DNA of 64,000 bases, taken from positions 3,782,001-3,846,000 of the forward strand of contig NC_013947.1 in the NCBI RefSeq assembly GCF_000024545.1. The letters are read 5' to 3'. Source of the stretch: Stackebrandtia nassauensis DSM 44728 (GTDB lineage Bacteria > Actinomycetota > Actinomycetes > Mycobacteriales > Micromonosporaceae). Position 1 is the first letter of the stretch, and the number at the start of each line of letters is the position of its first letter. The notes under the pieces were generated by a model. It did no database searches. It was not told where the DNA came from and saw only the letters and a list, made by a program, of their open reading frames with translations. Positions 9,091 to 18,253 of this stretch are shown here, in pieces. Both the position numbers and the translations under genes were made by a program.

Positions 9091-9405
9091 GTGGCCATGC
9101 CAACACCGTCAAGCGCGATCGGTTTTCATACGCAAGCGCAATGGATCACGATGCTGGAGCAGACGTTGGCGTCGGCGCAGCGGCAGCGGAGCGCACGCGC
9201 GGGGCTGGATTCGTGCGGCGTCCCGGAGTGGGTCGCCTTCGAACGCCGCGCCATGCATGAAGCCGTCAATCGCGCTCGGGTCGATCGTGGACTGTCACCT
9301 GTCACGGAAGCACATGTCCGCTGGGCTGAGGAACGTGCGGTGGGTCATGGCGATTACACCAGAAAGTTCGCGTTGTACTGCGCGGACCTCATCAGCAGCG
9401 AATAA
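9091..9405 (+). CDS. Hypothetical 104-residue protein
   Basis: A GTG start at 9091 follows AGGAG with five bases spacing; ATG at 9097 is a poorer alternative. The protein is mostly helical, with PEWVAFERRAMHEAVNRARVDRG and a conserved-looking WAEERAVGHGDYTRKFALYC segment. I do not recognise a domain. It follows the DUF6283-like gene by 36 bases on the same strand and may be in its operon. Confidence 0.55.
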   Translation: MAMPTPSSAIGFHTQAQWITMLEQTLASAQRQRSARAGLDSCGVPEWVAFERRAMHEAVNRARVDRGLSPVTEAHVRWAEERAVGHGDYTRKFALYCADLISSE

Positions 9406-9580
9406 GAACGGCTGCGGCGATGTCGTCGACTCCGGCAGTGTGGGCCTCGTCGACGAAGGCGGCAGCGAGGATGTTGCCGTAACCTGACACGGGCGTTCTG
9501 CTGTGGGCACCGGCAACGGATGCCGGGCCCTGCCGGGCGCGTCCTCGACGCCATAGCTAAATGGATTGTGGGAGAAGAAG

Positions 9581-9913
9581 ATGACGGTTCATGCCCTGCA
9601 CCGTGCCGCTGACTTGATAGAACAGCGCGGCTGGACGCGAGGCGGATACTGCTATCCCGACGCCGAGGGCTATTGCATGGACAAGGCACTGTTGGCCGTA
9701 TGCGGTTTGTGCACCGCCTGCGAGAACAAGCATGATCTGACCGATGAATACCGCGATGCGCTGGCCGCCCTACGCGCCGCGTTGAACGTTGCTACGTGCT
9801 GGGACCTGTGGTGGTGGAACGACAACTCCCGCCGCACCAAAAGCGACGTCGTTCGGCTCCTTCGTCGGGCCGCTGACCATGCCCCGGCACGCCGCAAGTC
9901 ACTGACGCAGTGA
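9581..9913 (+). CDS. DUF6197-like hypothetical protein
   Basis: The 110-residue product starts MTVHALHRAADLIEQRGW and has a Cys-rich middle (CMDKALLAVCGLCTACENKH) and an end with WWWNDNSRRTKSDVVRLLRRA. The layout (helix, short Cys segment, then W-N-D plus a helix of R-T-x-x-D-V type) resembles the DUF6197 family of small actinobacterial proteins, whose function is unknown. The ATG at 9581 is preceded by GGAGAAG, so it was chosen over TTG at 9566. Confidence 0.6.
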   Translation: MTVHALHRAADLIEQRGWTRGGYCYPDAEGYCMDKALLAVCGLCTACENKHDLTDEYRDALAALRAALNVATCWDLWWWNDNSRRTKSDVVRLLRRAADHAPARRKSLTQ

Positions 9914-9994
9914 CCCGACGACGTTCCACCCAGCCATCCAGGTGTGGGCGTCAATGTGGCACCCACCGTCTTCAAGACTTGTCACGTATGGGGG

Positions 9995-10945
9995 CTAGCG
10001 GAAGTTCCTGCCCTTGACTGCCGCCGGTGTGTGCAGTGGGGTGAGTTTGTCGGCGGTCAGCGACACAACCCCATCGGCGTTGCGCAGCCGTCCTCGGATG
10101 AGGAGCGCGGGGACAGCGTGGGCTTCGCGGGGGTAGGCGACGCGCAGACCAGGTTCACACACCACATTGGCTTGGCCGGTTTCGTCTTCGAGGTTGACGA
10201 ACAGGACACCACCGGCGGTTTCGGGGGCTTGGCGGTGGGTGACGATGCCGCCGACGAGGACGCGGGTGCGATCCGGGATCGTCGGTAGCTGGCCGATCCG
10301 GACCGCGCCGTGGGCGTCGAGGTGGTGGCGGATGTGTTGGATCGGGTGGGAATCGACGGAAGATCCGGTCGACTGGAGGTTGGCGGCGGTGAGTTCGGCG
10401 TCGCTCATGCCCGGCAGCATCGGTGCGGTGACGGGGATGGTGCCGTCGATGGTGGTGTCGGTGTTGGCGGCGGCGGGTGCGGCCATCCATAGTGCCTGGC
10501 GGCGGTCGGGGCCGAGTGCGGTGAGGGCTCCGGCGGTGGCGAGGTTCTCCAGGTGGGTTTCGGTGAGGCGGGCGCGGCGGGCGAGGTCGGTGATCGAGGT
10601 GTAGGGCTGGCCGGCGGCGATGCGTTCGGCAACGGTGTCGGAGATGCCGCGGACCTGGTCCAGACCCAACCTGACGGTGGGGCCGGGGCTCCCCCAGTCG
10701 GCAGGAGCGGTGTTGCGGGCCGCGGGCTGGCCGCGTCCATCCAATGTGGTTATCGCTGCGCTGTGGTTGATGTGGACGGGGTGGATCCTCACGCCGTGGC
10801 GGCGGGCGTCGTTGATGAGGGTGTTGACGGAGTAGAACCCCATCGGCTGGGCCCTGATCAATCCGGTCAGGAACGCGGCCGGGTAGAAGCGTTTCAGGTA
10901 GGCCGAGGCGTAGGCGATGTAGGCAAACGAGATGGCGTGGGATTC
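9995..10945 (-). pseudogene. dnaE2: 3' fragment of dnaE2 next to cas7
   Basis: The frame encodes the last third (about 316 residues) of a DnaE2-type polymerase. It runs from ESHAISFAYIAYASAYLKRF to a C-terminus close to that of the full gene at 18254-21571; long segments such as GLIRAQPMGFYS and HLENLATAGALTALGP agree. The PHP, palm and most of the finger region are missing. Homology breaks at about 10945. The frame continues to an ATG at 11002, directly after the cas7 stop, with about 19 unrelated residues. It keeps an open frame and the C-terminal OB-fold region, so the truncation may be recent. Without a catalytic centre it cannot be a polymerase. Confidence 0.88.
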
Positions 10946-11002
10946 AATGTTCCAGTGCCGACAGTGGAACGCTGAACGGGTCTGCTGAACTGGGCTGCCC
11001 AT

Positions 11003-11884
11003 CTACGGCCACAGATCGGTCAATACTGTGGAGGTGATTCGGCTGGGTACAGAGGCCTTTTCGAATTGGCGTCGGTAGTCAGTGTGGTGACGTGGTGGTT
11101 TGTCCGCCTCCAGGGGTGAGATCGCGATGGTGTTGAACAGTTGGTGGGCGGGCGCATCGCCGACCGCACTGGAATGGCTGAACACATATAGTCCACATAG
11201 TTTCATTTCGCCACGTGCGGCCGAGTGGTTGTGCTCGAACATGAACTGGATCGCCTTCCACAGCGTGTGGAGGTCATCGGCGGTGACACCGGTCTTTGTG
11301 GCCTTGGGCGCGGAGTAGTGTAGATGGGTGCGGTACAACCCGTAGGGGACCGTCCACTTAGCGCCAAGCTCGGTCGATTCGCCTGCGTCGATGTCGGCTT
11401 GTTTGGTTTGGGTGACGCGGGTGATGGTGTGCTCCACCGGACTGATCGCATCGATACTGCGCGCGAACGTCAGCTGTGTGGGGCCGTAAACCTGCCCAGC
11501 GCCACGTTTCTTGCTTCCTGGGATCTTGTCGCCGGTAGACAAAACCGCGCCGAACATCCGTACATCGAAGTAGTGATCACATATCCATTGGCGCGCGTTG
11601 TCGCTGTCATCGGCGCTTTCCTTCAGCGCTTGAGCGATGCGGGTGTTGAGGGCGTGTCCTGCTTCGACGAAGATCCCGAACCGGGGATCATCTCCTTTGA
11701 GCAGTGACACGGTGTCGCGGATCTTGCGTTTGATGGCCACGTCGGTGACGATTCCTTGGCCGGTCTCATCGTCCATGCGGGGCTGGTTAGCGGCGTCCGG
11801 GTCGCCGTTGGGGTTGCCGTCGGTGACGTCGAATAGCAGTACCGCGTCGTGCCGCATGGTGGGGTCGAGGTGTGCTTCACTCAT
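11003..11884 (-). CDS. cas7: Type I-C Cascade backbone protein Cas7 (Csd2)
   Basis: The 293-residue product has the Cas7/Csd2 start (RHDAVLLFDVTDGNPNGDPD), a DDETGQGIVTDVAIKRKIRD segment, and DVRMFGAVLSTGDK followed by VYGPTQLTFARSI. Cas7 subunits polymerise along the crRNA in the Cascade complex. Its ATG overlaps the cas8c stop by eight bases. In type I-C loci cas4, cas1 and cas2 normally follow; here the next base after the stop begins unrelated sequence and then the dnaE2 fragment. The C-terminus looks complete, although it ends right at the breakpoint. Confidence 0.93.
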   Translation of the reverse strand: MSEAHLDPTMRHDAVLLFDVTDGNPNGDPDAANQPRMDDETGQGIVTDVAIKRKIRDTVSLLKGDDPRFGIFVEAGHALNTRIAQALKESADDSDNARQWICDHYFDVRMFGAVLSTGDKIPGSKKRGAGQVYGPTQLTFARSIDAISPVEHTITRVTQTKQADIDAGESTELGAKWTVPYGLYRTHLHYSAPKATKTGVTADDLHTLWKAIQFMFEHNHSAARGEMKLCGLYVFSHSSAVGDAPAHQLFNTIAISPLEADKPPRHHTDYRRQFEKASVPSRITSTVLTDLWP

Positions 11885-13733
11885 CGTTGGATTCCGTTTC
11901 CGTGGTGGTGTTATTGGCAGATCGGTTGGCGAATCGTTGCTGACGTTGCTGGTAGTAGCCGAGTATGAAGTCCGACTGCTGCGACAGCAGGGCCGTGCTC
12001 GGTGGTCCACCGGCCTGGTTCAAGTGCTCATACAGTTCGGTGAGTTGGCGGTCAATCCATTCGGCTCGGGCGGGGTTGTCGCGGCGTACTCGCTTCAGCC
12101 ATGCCTGCGATATTCGGGCGCCAGCAGTCAGCGCGCGGCGCGGGTTGGTGATCGCTCCGGAGAAGTGACGGTCGGTGAAACTGGTGTTGACGCGTTCGGC
12201 ACGGCCGGTGGTCTTGTTCGGTGTGGGATTGGTGGCGGCCCACTGGAGATACTCGTACATGGCGAATATTTGACCAGCCACTTTGGCTGGTTCTTCGGTG
12301 CTGGATGTGGTGATTTCCATGGGTTCTTTCTGGTCGTTCGTGGTGGCCTGTCGGATACGGCCGACGTGTAGTAGGGCCGCTCGTGCCGGGTCGAGGTATC
12401 CGTCGCGCCGGATGCGGTGGATGATGTGTTTGGACAGGCCAGGCGGCAGACGGCGTCCATAAAGGGCGGCCTGTAGGAGTGACCGGTAGACGCCGTCGGG
12501 GCGGTCAGCGCCGGGTTTGTTGAAGCCGAGGTATCCGCCAGATTCGGCAGTCAGCTTCGGGTCGTAGCGCCCGCACGCCAGTGCCAACAGCCCGACCCCG
12601 GGAAGGCGCGTGTTGTCGCCGTCGGTAGTGGTGATGTCGTTGAACCAGCGACCAAGGTTGGCCTGTACCTGGGTGAGAGGTTGTTCAACCCAGTCGCGCA
12701 CCATGATGCGGGAGACGTTGCCGCCTACGATGACCGAGCAGAACCTCCCCGTGTCGATGTCCTTGACACTGTGACGGTGCCCGGTGCGGGCAGCGGTGAT
12801 CAGGTGGTGGACGTCGTCCAGGTGCTGGTGTGGATGCAGCAGCATGTCGAGTGAAACCTGCTCACCGCCGATCGTCCACCACGCCATGCGTGAGTCGCCG
12901 CTGCCGGTGGAGTGCTGCTTGTCGTCCAGGAGCATTCCTAGGCCGCTCATGACCCGCAATCCGCAGCCTTGGCAAATCGGTGTATGCCGCAGCTCGGTGG
13001 TCAAATCGAATCCGTGGGTGGGTTTGTTGACGCTCACCAGTGATGCGCTTTGCGTCGCGCCCGGCACCAGCCGTTGCGGCAGTTGCTGCGGCACGGTTTT
13101 GAGCAGTTCAGCCCATTCACCGCACACCAAACACAATCCAGATGTGCCGCTGCCTTTGCGTTCAGCCGCGATGCTTGCCCAAAACCGTTGTGCTGAGGTC
13201 GATGCGGCGGCTTTGGCGCCGTCAATCTCGAAGCAGACGAGATCTCCGCGGCTCCAGGCCGGTACGCGTTGCAGTTCTTCGCCGCGGCCGTTGATCCGCA
13301 TTGGTTCCATAATGGTGCGATGGTGACCGTCGCGGTAGAACGCTGCAATCGCGCTGGCCGGTGAGTCCGGATCGTCACGGGCCCAGCGTTCATTCAACGC
13401 GATGAACGCCTTGTGGCGCTTGACCACCTTGTCCGGCTTCACATTGGCTTTCGGGTCTGTGGTCACCCACCCGAACACGTACTCCACGGTGTCGACGCCA
13501 GGTGTCGGCGCGGGAGCCGAAGTCTTGGTCACTGACGGGACTGCCATGGGGGTGCCGAAACGACGGGCGGTGTCGCTGGGGTCGGCTCGATCCGTCATGT
13601 CCAGTGTTTCGGGGGTGCCATCGGCGTGGAGTCGCAGCACCCACCGCACCGGTTTTTCGATGTAGAACGCCGGGATCGGGTTCTCATCGGTTTCACGTTG
13701 GGCTGCGAATTGCGCCAGCCGCTGCAACAGCAT
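11877..13733 (-). CDS. cas8c: Type I-C Cascade large subunit Cas8c (Csd1)
   Basis: This 618-residue protein has the Csd1 layout: MLLQRLAQFAAQRE and PAFYIEKPVRWVLRLHADG at the start, two Cys pairs (LCLVCGE and ICQGCG) that would hold a zinc ion, SRMAWWTIGG in the middle, and a helical C-terminal part with PGVGLLALACGRYDPKL and a Cas11-like end. Cas8c recognises the PAM and opens the target DNA in Cascade; in I-C systems an internal start often gives a separate small subunit. Its start overlaps the cas5 stop and its stop overlaps the cas7 start. Confidence 0.93.
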   Translation of the reverse strand: MLLQRLAQFAAQRETDENPIPAFYIEKPVRWVLRLHADGTPETLDMTDRADPSDTARRFGTPMAVPSVTKTSAPAPTPGVDTVEYVFGWVTTDPKANVKPDKVVKRHKAFIALNERWARDDPDSPASAIAAFYRDGHHRTIMEPMRINGRGEELQRVPAWSRGDLVCFEIDGAKAAASTSAQRFWASIAAERKGSGTSGLCLVCGEWAELLKTVPQQLPQRLVPGATQSASLVSVNKPTHGFDLTTELRHTPICQGCGLRVMSGLGMLLDDKQHSTGSGDSRMAWWTIGGEQVSLDMLLHPHQHLDDVHHLITAARTGHRHSVKDIDTGRFCSVIVGGNVSRIMVRDWVEQPLTQVQANLGRWFNDITTTDGDNTRLPGVGLLALACGRYDPKLTAESGGYLGFNKPGADRPDGVYRSLLQAALYGRRLPPGLSKHIIHRIRRDGYLDPARAALLHVGRIRQATTNDQKEPMEITTSSTEEPAKVAGQIFAMYEYLQWAATNPTPNKTTGRAERVNTSFTDRHFSGAITNPRRALTAGARISQAWLKRVRRDNPARAEWIDRQLTELYEHLNQAGGPPSTALLSQQSDFILGYYQQRQQRFANRSANNTTTETESNDE

Positions 13734-14428
13734 CAGCCCACCGCCGCACTGATGTGCGATGCCTCGGCGACGATGCCCCGTTCGGGAACGCGAAGTACCC
13801 CGCGATCAAGGCGGGCGGTGAACCATTCCATGGCGTGATCACCGTCGTATCCCACCGTGTGGATCATGATGCCCAAATCTCCATCAAGCTCGTCACGAGC
13901 GGGTGTGCCGTCGGGTTTGCCGAAGTAGGCGGTGAACTCGCGGGTGCCCAGATACGGCTGGGCAAAGCATGCTCCTTTGTCGACGCGGCGCCGGAACTGA
14001 TCGCGATAGGCCACCACGGGTTTGTTGGCGTGCGGTTGCAGTCGAATGTGGGCGTGGATTCGGTAGGCCACGTCACGCAGGCATACCGCGTTGCGTTGGT
14101 CGCGTTTCGCCGCGGTATCAATGCGGCGCACACCTTTTGCTGCATCACGCAACGACGCCACGTCGTTAGTCTCATTGCGACGAACCGTGAACTGCTTGAT
14201 CGGTTTGAGCACCTCAATGGCCACGACTTGGTAAGCCATTTCTGGCTTCCAATAGATCGCTTCCAAAACACCCTTGGCGGCACTGGGGGTCATGACGGGA
14301 TACGTCAGTCGTTCGGCTTTGAGTTCGGGGCGAGTGAACAAGGCCGCGTCCCCCCACACTTGGACCGCCACCGGTCGATGACCGTGTGGATCGGTGGGAA
14401 GTGTGATCGCGGTGCCGTGAGGGGTCAT
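13733..14428 (-). CDS. cas5c: Type I-C Cas5 (Cas5c/Cas5d), crRNA-processing subunit
   Basis: The 231-residue product shows the I-C Cas5 signature: VAVQVWGDAALFTRPELKAE, SAAKGVLEAIYWKPEM and VLKPIKQFTVRRNE, then LRDVAYRIHAHIRL and REFTAYFGKPDG. No cas6 is present, and in type I-C this protein cuts the pre-crRNA at the repeat and then caps the 5' handle. The start at 14428 overlaps the cas3 stop by ATGA; a 22-residue extension upstream lies inside cas3. Whether its cleavage specificity fits the unusual 37-nt repeat is open. Confidence 0.92.
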   Translation of the reverse strand: MTPHGTAITLPTDPHGHRPVAVQVWGDAALFTRPELKAERLTYPVMTPSAAKGVLEAIYWKPEMAYQVVAIEVLKPIKQFTVRRNETNDVASLRDAAKGVRRIDTAAKRDQRNAVCLRDVAYRIHAHIRLQPHANKPVVAYRDQFRRRVDKGACFAQPYLGTREFTAYFGKPDGTPARDELDGDLGIMIHTVGYDGDHAMEWFTARLDRGVLRVPERGIVAEASHISAAVG

Positions 14429-16704
14429 AGAACGAATCTCTCCATTTCGGGGTCGAGGGCGATGCCTGTGGTGACGTCGTAGTCGCCTTGCCACACCGCC
14501 AGCGAGCCCGGCGTGTCCACATCGCCCAGCAACGGTGCCAGCAAAGCGGTCACACCCGGTTTGCGTACTGCGGATATGTGCAGGTTCGTGGTGAACGGCT
14601 GCAACTGCCTCATAGCGGAGCCGATCCCGATACCTGAACGGACTTGGTCGATAAGTTCGAGTACGCGAGGGTTGAACTCATTGGACACCAGGTTCTTCTC
14701 ACCGGTGCCACGGCCGTCACCGTTACCGACCCATTGTGGGCAGATCACGGCCACGCTGTCATCACTGATCATGCGAAACGCCAACTTCGAATCTCGTGCG
14801 CCGGTTTCGAGGTCTTGTGGCCCATCGGTAACTGACTGATAGTCCAACCGTTGCCTGGCCGACTGGATCTGCCGCCCAATCGAGCCGCGTCCCTCCACTC
14901 CGGTGTCGTCATACACGGCCCGCCAGTACCGCAACTGTGCCGTTGTATCGTCCGGCGCGGACTTATCCGGTCCGAAGAACCGCCGAGTGTTGCCCACTAG
15001 TGTTCGATACGTCGGTGGCGCGCCACCATCCAACGGATCGAAGATCACGACCCTCCCGCCGTCAGGCAATCGGCCTTCCCGGTTAGCGCGGCCACCAGCT
15101 TGCACAAGTGAATCGGCCGGTGCCAGCGCCCGATAGACCACCGCGAAGTCCACGTCGACTCCGGCCTCTATCAACTGTGTACTGACCAGAAGCACCGGCG
15201 TGCCCGCCGCCAAACCCGAGCGCACCGCAGCCAGGACGTAGCGCCGGTGAGCCGGGCACATCCGAGTCGACAAGTGATACACCAGGCTGTCGCCCGCCAA
15301 TTCCCGCCACCGATCGACCACGGCAGACGCATCCTTGGTCGTGTTCACCACCACCAAAGCACTCTCATCGGCGCAGGCCCGGTCCGCGACGTCGCTCAAC
15401 ATCGGTTGCGGATCCGTCCACCATTCGTACCGCACTCGCCCATCAACGGCACGCGTCAACTCCTGCGGCACCACGATGTCGCAAGCCTCCATCCCCTGAA
15501 ACGGCCCCAGATTCCAGAAATCCGGCTGCGTAGCCGAACACAGCACCACACTGGCCCCGAAATGATCGACCAATGTCCGCAAACCATCCAAGATCGGCAA
15601 CAGCAGCCGATACGGCAGCCCCTGCACCTCATCCAGCACCACCACCGCATTGGACAGACGATGCAGCCGCCGTGTCGCCTCCCGTTTGCGACCAAACAAC
15701 GATTCGAACAACCGCACCGTCGTGGTCACCACGAACGGCGCATCCCAGTTCTCTGACGCCAACCTCTCCCACCGGCGACAATCGGGAAGAACATCGAAAT
15801 CAACTCCACTGTGGTGCTCCAACACCACCTGCTCGTCGCCCTCGTCCAGCAGGCCACGGTAGACAGCGGCGTTTTGCTCAGTGATCGTCAACCACGGCAC
15901 CGCCACCACCACTCGCCGCATGCCATGAATCGCCGCATGCCGCATCGCGAACGCGCCAGCGTTGATCGTCTTGCCCAACCCGGTGGCCGCAGGTATCCGG
16001 AACATGCCACGCGGCTTTCCTGCGGCCCGCAGACACTCATCGAACAACGCCTGCCTGGCCACATTCACCGCTGACATTGGCCTGTGACGCAACAGATCTT
16101 CCCGACGCTGCTGAAACCGATCCCACAACAACCCGACATCAGCGTCCCTGGCAACCAACGGTGCTGCCAGACCTTCTCGGTGCATCGCAGTATCCAGCGA
16201 ATCGGCATCACACAACGCGCTGAACACCAATCGCAGTCCCATCTCAGCAACTAGCGGCTTTGCCCACGGCAACACCACGTCCCGCGCCCAACCCGTCTCA
16301 GCCAGAAGGTCAGTCAAGCCTCGTCGCGCCTCAGCATTGTTGCGCCGCTGAGCCTCACTCAGGTTCTTCAACGCGTCCGCCACAAAGCCTGGTGACGTCA
16401 AACCGCCATGATGACCATGTAGCACCAACCCAAGAGCCTGAAGTCCATGTTCGGCCGCCAATTCGCAACCCAACGTCTTGTGGTCCACCCCCACCGGGCC
16501 ACCTGACGCCTCCGCTCGCACTAGCCCGTCCTGCCATGCACACGACGCCTTCCCCGCGTCATGCCAGAGCCCCGTCAAGTACCCCAGATCACCGACGCCG
16601 AACTCACCCGCGAATCGGCGCGCCAACACCGCAACCCCACGCAAGTGATCCTCAAGAAGTTGACGATCACCGCCCCTATTGGCACTATGCCCAAACAGTT
16701 CCAC
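14425..16704 (-). CDS. cas3: Cas3 nuclease-helicase
   Basis: With a GTG start at 16704 (GGAG eight bases upstream) the protein has 759 residues. An HD nuclease domain comes first: His6 in FGHSAN, HDAGK at 48-52, HGHHGG at about 97-101 and a DADSLD motif near 167. A superfamily-2 helicase follows, with Walker A ATGLGKT at about 240-246, DEVQ at 358-361 and SAT at 390-392. Cas3 is recruited by Cascade and degrades target DNA. The frame runs on for another 230 codons into the array, which is a reading artefact. First gene of a four-gene operon with 4-8-base overlaps. Confidence 0.92.
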   Translation of the reverse strand: MELFGHSANRGGDRQLLEDHLRGVAVLARRFAGEFGVGDLGYLTGLWHDAGKASCAWQDGLVRAEASGGPVGVDHKTLGCELAAEHGLQALGLVLHGHHGGLTSPGFVADALKNLSEAQRRNNAEARRGLTDLLAETGWARDVVLPWAKPLVAEMGLRLVFSALCDADSLDTAMHREGLAAPLVARDADVGLLWDRFQQRREDLLRHRPMSAVNVARQALFDECLRAAGKPRGMFRIPAATGLGKTINAGAFAMRHAAIHGMRRVVVAVPWLTITEQNAAVYRGLLDEGDEQVVLEHHSGVDFDVLPDCRRWERLASENWDAPFVVTTTVRLFESLFGRKREATRRLHRLSNAVVVLDEVQGLPYRLLLPILDGLRTLVDHFGASVVLCSATQPDFWNLGPFQGMEACDIVVPQELTRAVDGRVRYEWWTDPQPMLSDVADRACADESALVVVNTTKDASAVVDRWRELAGDSLVYHLSTRMCPAHRRYVLAAVRSGLAAGTPVLLVSTQLIEAGVDVDFAVVYRALAPADSLVQAGGRANREGRLPDGGRVVIFDPLDGGAPPTYRTLVGNTRRFFGPDKSAPDDTTAQLRYWRAVYDDTGVEGRGSIGRQIQSARQRLDYQSVTDGPQDLETGARDSKLAFRMISDDSVAVICPQWVGNGDGRGTGEKNLVSNEFNPRVLELIDQVRSGIGIGSAMRQLQPFTTNLHISAVRKPGVTALLAPLLGDVDTPGSLAVWQGDYDVTTGIALDPEMERFVL

Positions 16705-16823
16705 GTACCAAGCTCCAGAAGGGATACAGTCAACAAGCAAGAGCGACCATACGTCGTTCTTGTGACATGCCAACGGACAAAATGTGCGACACGCGATCGA
16801 ACCGACGGCCACCAACCCAGACT

Positions 16824-17945
16824 CACTGCAATCCTCGCCAGAGGAGTGCTCCAGCGCCACCGGCAGCGCGCCGCCGTCCCGGACCCGGCGCTGCTGGTTG
16901 CGATCCTCGCTGGAACTGGTGCTCCAGCGCCACCACGAGCGGTCCCGGAGGAGACAGGCCCGGAGCAGGGTTGCGATCCTCGCTGGAGCTGGTGCTCCAG
17001 CGCCACATTCCGCTACGGCGGCGGTGGACAAGCTGGTGCGTGTTGCGATCCTCGCTGGAGCTGGTGCTCCAGCGCCACGAAGGCTTACCGCCCGTGCCAG
17101 GTTCGCCGTGTTGTTGCGATCCTCGCTGAAGCTGGTGCTCCAGCGCCACACTGGCAGAGCTGGAAAGCGATCAACCGCGAACAGTTGCGATCCTCGCTGG
17201 AGCTGGTGCTCCAGCGCCACGGTCCTCGTTGCCGCGTTGGTGTTGCGGACCTCGAGGTTGCGATCCTCGCTGGAGCTGGTGCTCCACCGCCACCGGCGTC
17301 CCACCGCGGCGGCTGCGGTGACGATCGGGTTGCGATCCTCGCTGGAGCTGGTGCTCCAGCGCCACCGTCGTGGTGGCGACGTGCTCACGGATCAACTCCT
17401 GGTTGCGATCCTCGCTGGAGCTGGTGCTCCAGCGCCACTGGCGTTGTACTCGTCTAGCGGCTGGTTAAGCCGCAGTTGCGATCCTCGCTGGAGCTGGTGC
17501 TCCAGCGCCACAGCTGCTTCCGTGGATTCAGTCGCACCCCAACATGTTGCGATCCTCGCTGGAGCTGGTGCTCCAGCGCCACCGGCAACGGAGCGTTGGC
17601 GAGGTTCTTGAGGACCTCGTTGCGATCCTCGCTGGAGCTGGTGCTCCAGCGCCACTGGAGTCGTGGACGTGCGCCGACGCCCACGAGATCCTGTTGCGAT
17701 CCTCGCTGGAGCTGGTGCTCCAGCGCCACACGATCGCCAGCAGCAGCGGTCCCCACTCGCGGAAGTTGCGATCCTCGCTGGAGCTGGTGCTCCAGCGCCA
17801 CACGATCGCCAGCAGCAGCGGTCCCCACTCGCGGAAGTTGCGATCCTCGCTGGAGCTGGTGCTCCAGCGCCACAGGTCACCAATCCCAATCAGCTGGTCT
17901 TGCGCCATGTTGCGATCCTCGCTGGAGCTGGTGCTCCAGCGCCAC
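16824..17945 (-). CRISPR. CRISPR array 1, 16 repeats
   Basis: Fifteen near-identical 37-nt repeats begin on the + strand at 16897, 16970, 17042, 17113, 17184, 17257, 17329, 17402, 17475, 17546, 17619, 17693, 17765, 17837 and 17909, plus a degenerate one at 16824-16860. On the minus strand the repeat starts GTGGCGCTGGAG, has the loop CACCAG, and ends CTCCAGCGAGGATCGCAAC. Spacers are 34-37 nt. The leader is at the high-coordinate end, so it is transcribed toward cas3, and the degenerate repeat is the old end. Repeats 16897 and 17257 carry single changes. Spacers 17730-17764 and 17802-17836 are identical. Confidence 0.98.
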
Positions 17946-18095
17946 GGTTCCTATAGTGCAGGAACATGGGTTTGGGGGCGAAGGGAGCATGGGTTCTGTG
18001 TCCAGTTTCTAAGGTTTTGACAGAATTTCGTCTTGGGAACCAACCGCGTGTCGCGACATCACTTGAGGTTCCGAAGCCATCATGGTTGGGACACA
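17946..18095 (-). promoter_or_regulatory. Leader of CRISPR array 1
   Basis: Read on the minus strand this sequence aligns with the stretches in front of arrays 2 and 3: shared blocks include TCGCGACACGCG, TTGGTTCCCAAGAC and, next to the first repeat, CCTGCACTATAGGAACC. The last block contains TATA-like sequence and a TTCCT/AGGAA inverted repeat. Conservation next to the first repeat identifies it as the leader with promoter. Confidence 0.85.
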
Positions 18096-18253
18096 CCACA
18101 GCCTCCTTTCCGGCACGCCGGTGTCTCGAGGACGTCTGGAGCTCTAGGAGCGGGTGCCAGTTCTAATAACACAGGCTGTGGTCTCATTTGCGGGAGTCCC
18201 TTGTGGTCGAGTGCTTCGATGGCATCTCATCTGATCGTGTGGCATTGCGGTTA

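Noticed and set aside
16705..17388. N-terminal extension of cas3 into array 1
   Set aside because: The added 228 residues are repeat-derived strings; GTG 16704 with GGAG upstream gives a normal Cas3 length.
16824..17945. Many long frames across array 1 with repeated protein strings such as AGAGAPAP or SLELVLQR
   Set aside because: They are translations of the CRISPR repeat in all frames; the repeat has no stops and the spacers change at every unit.
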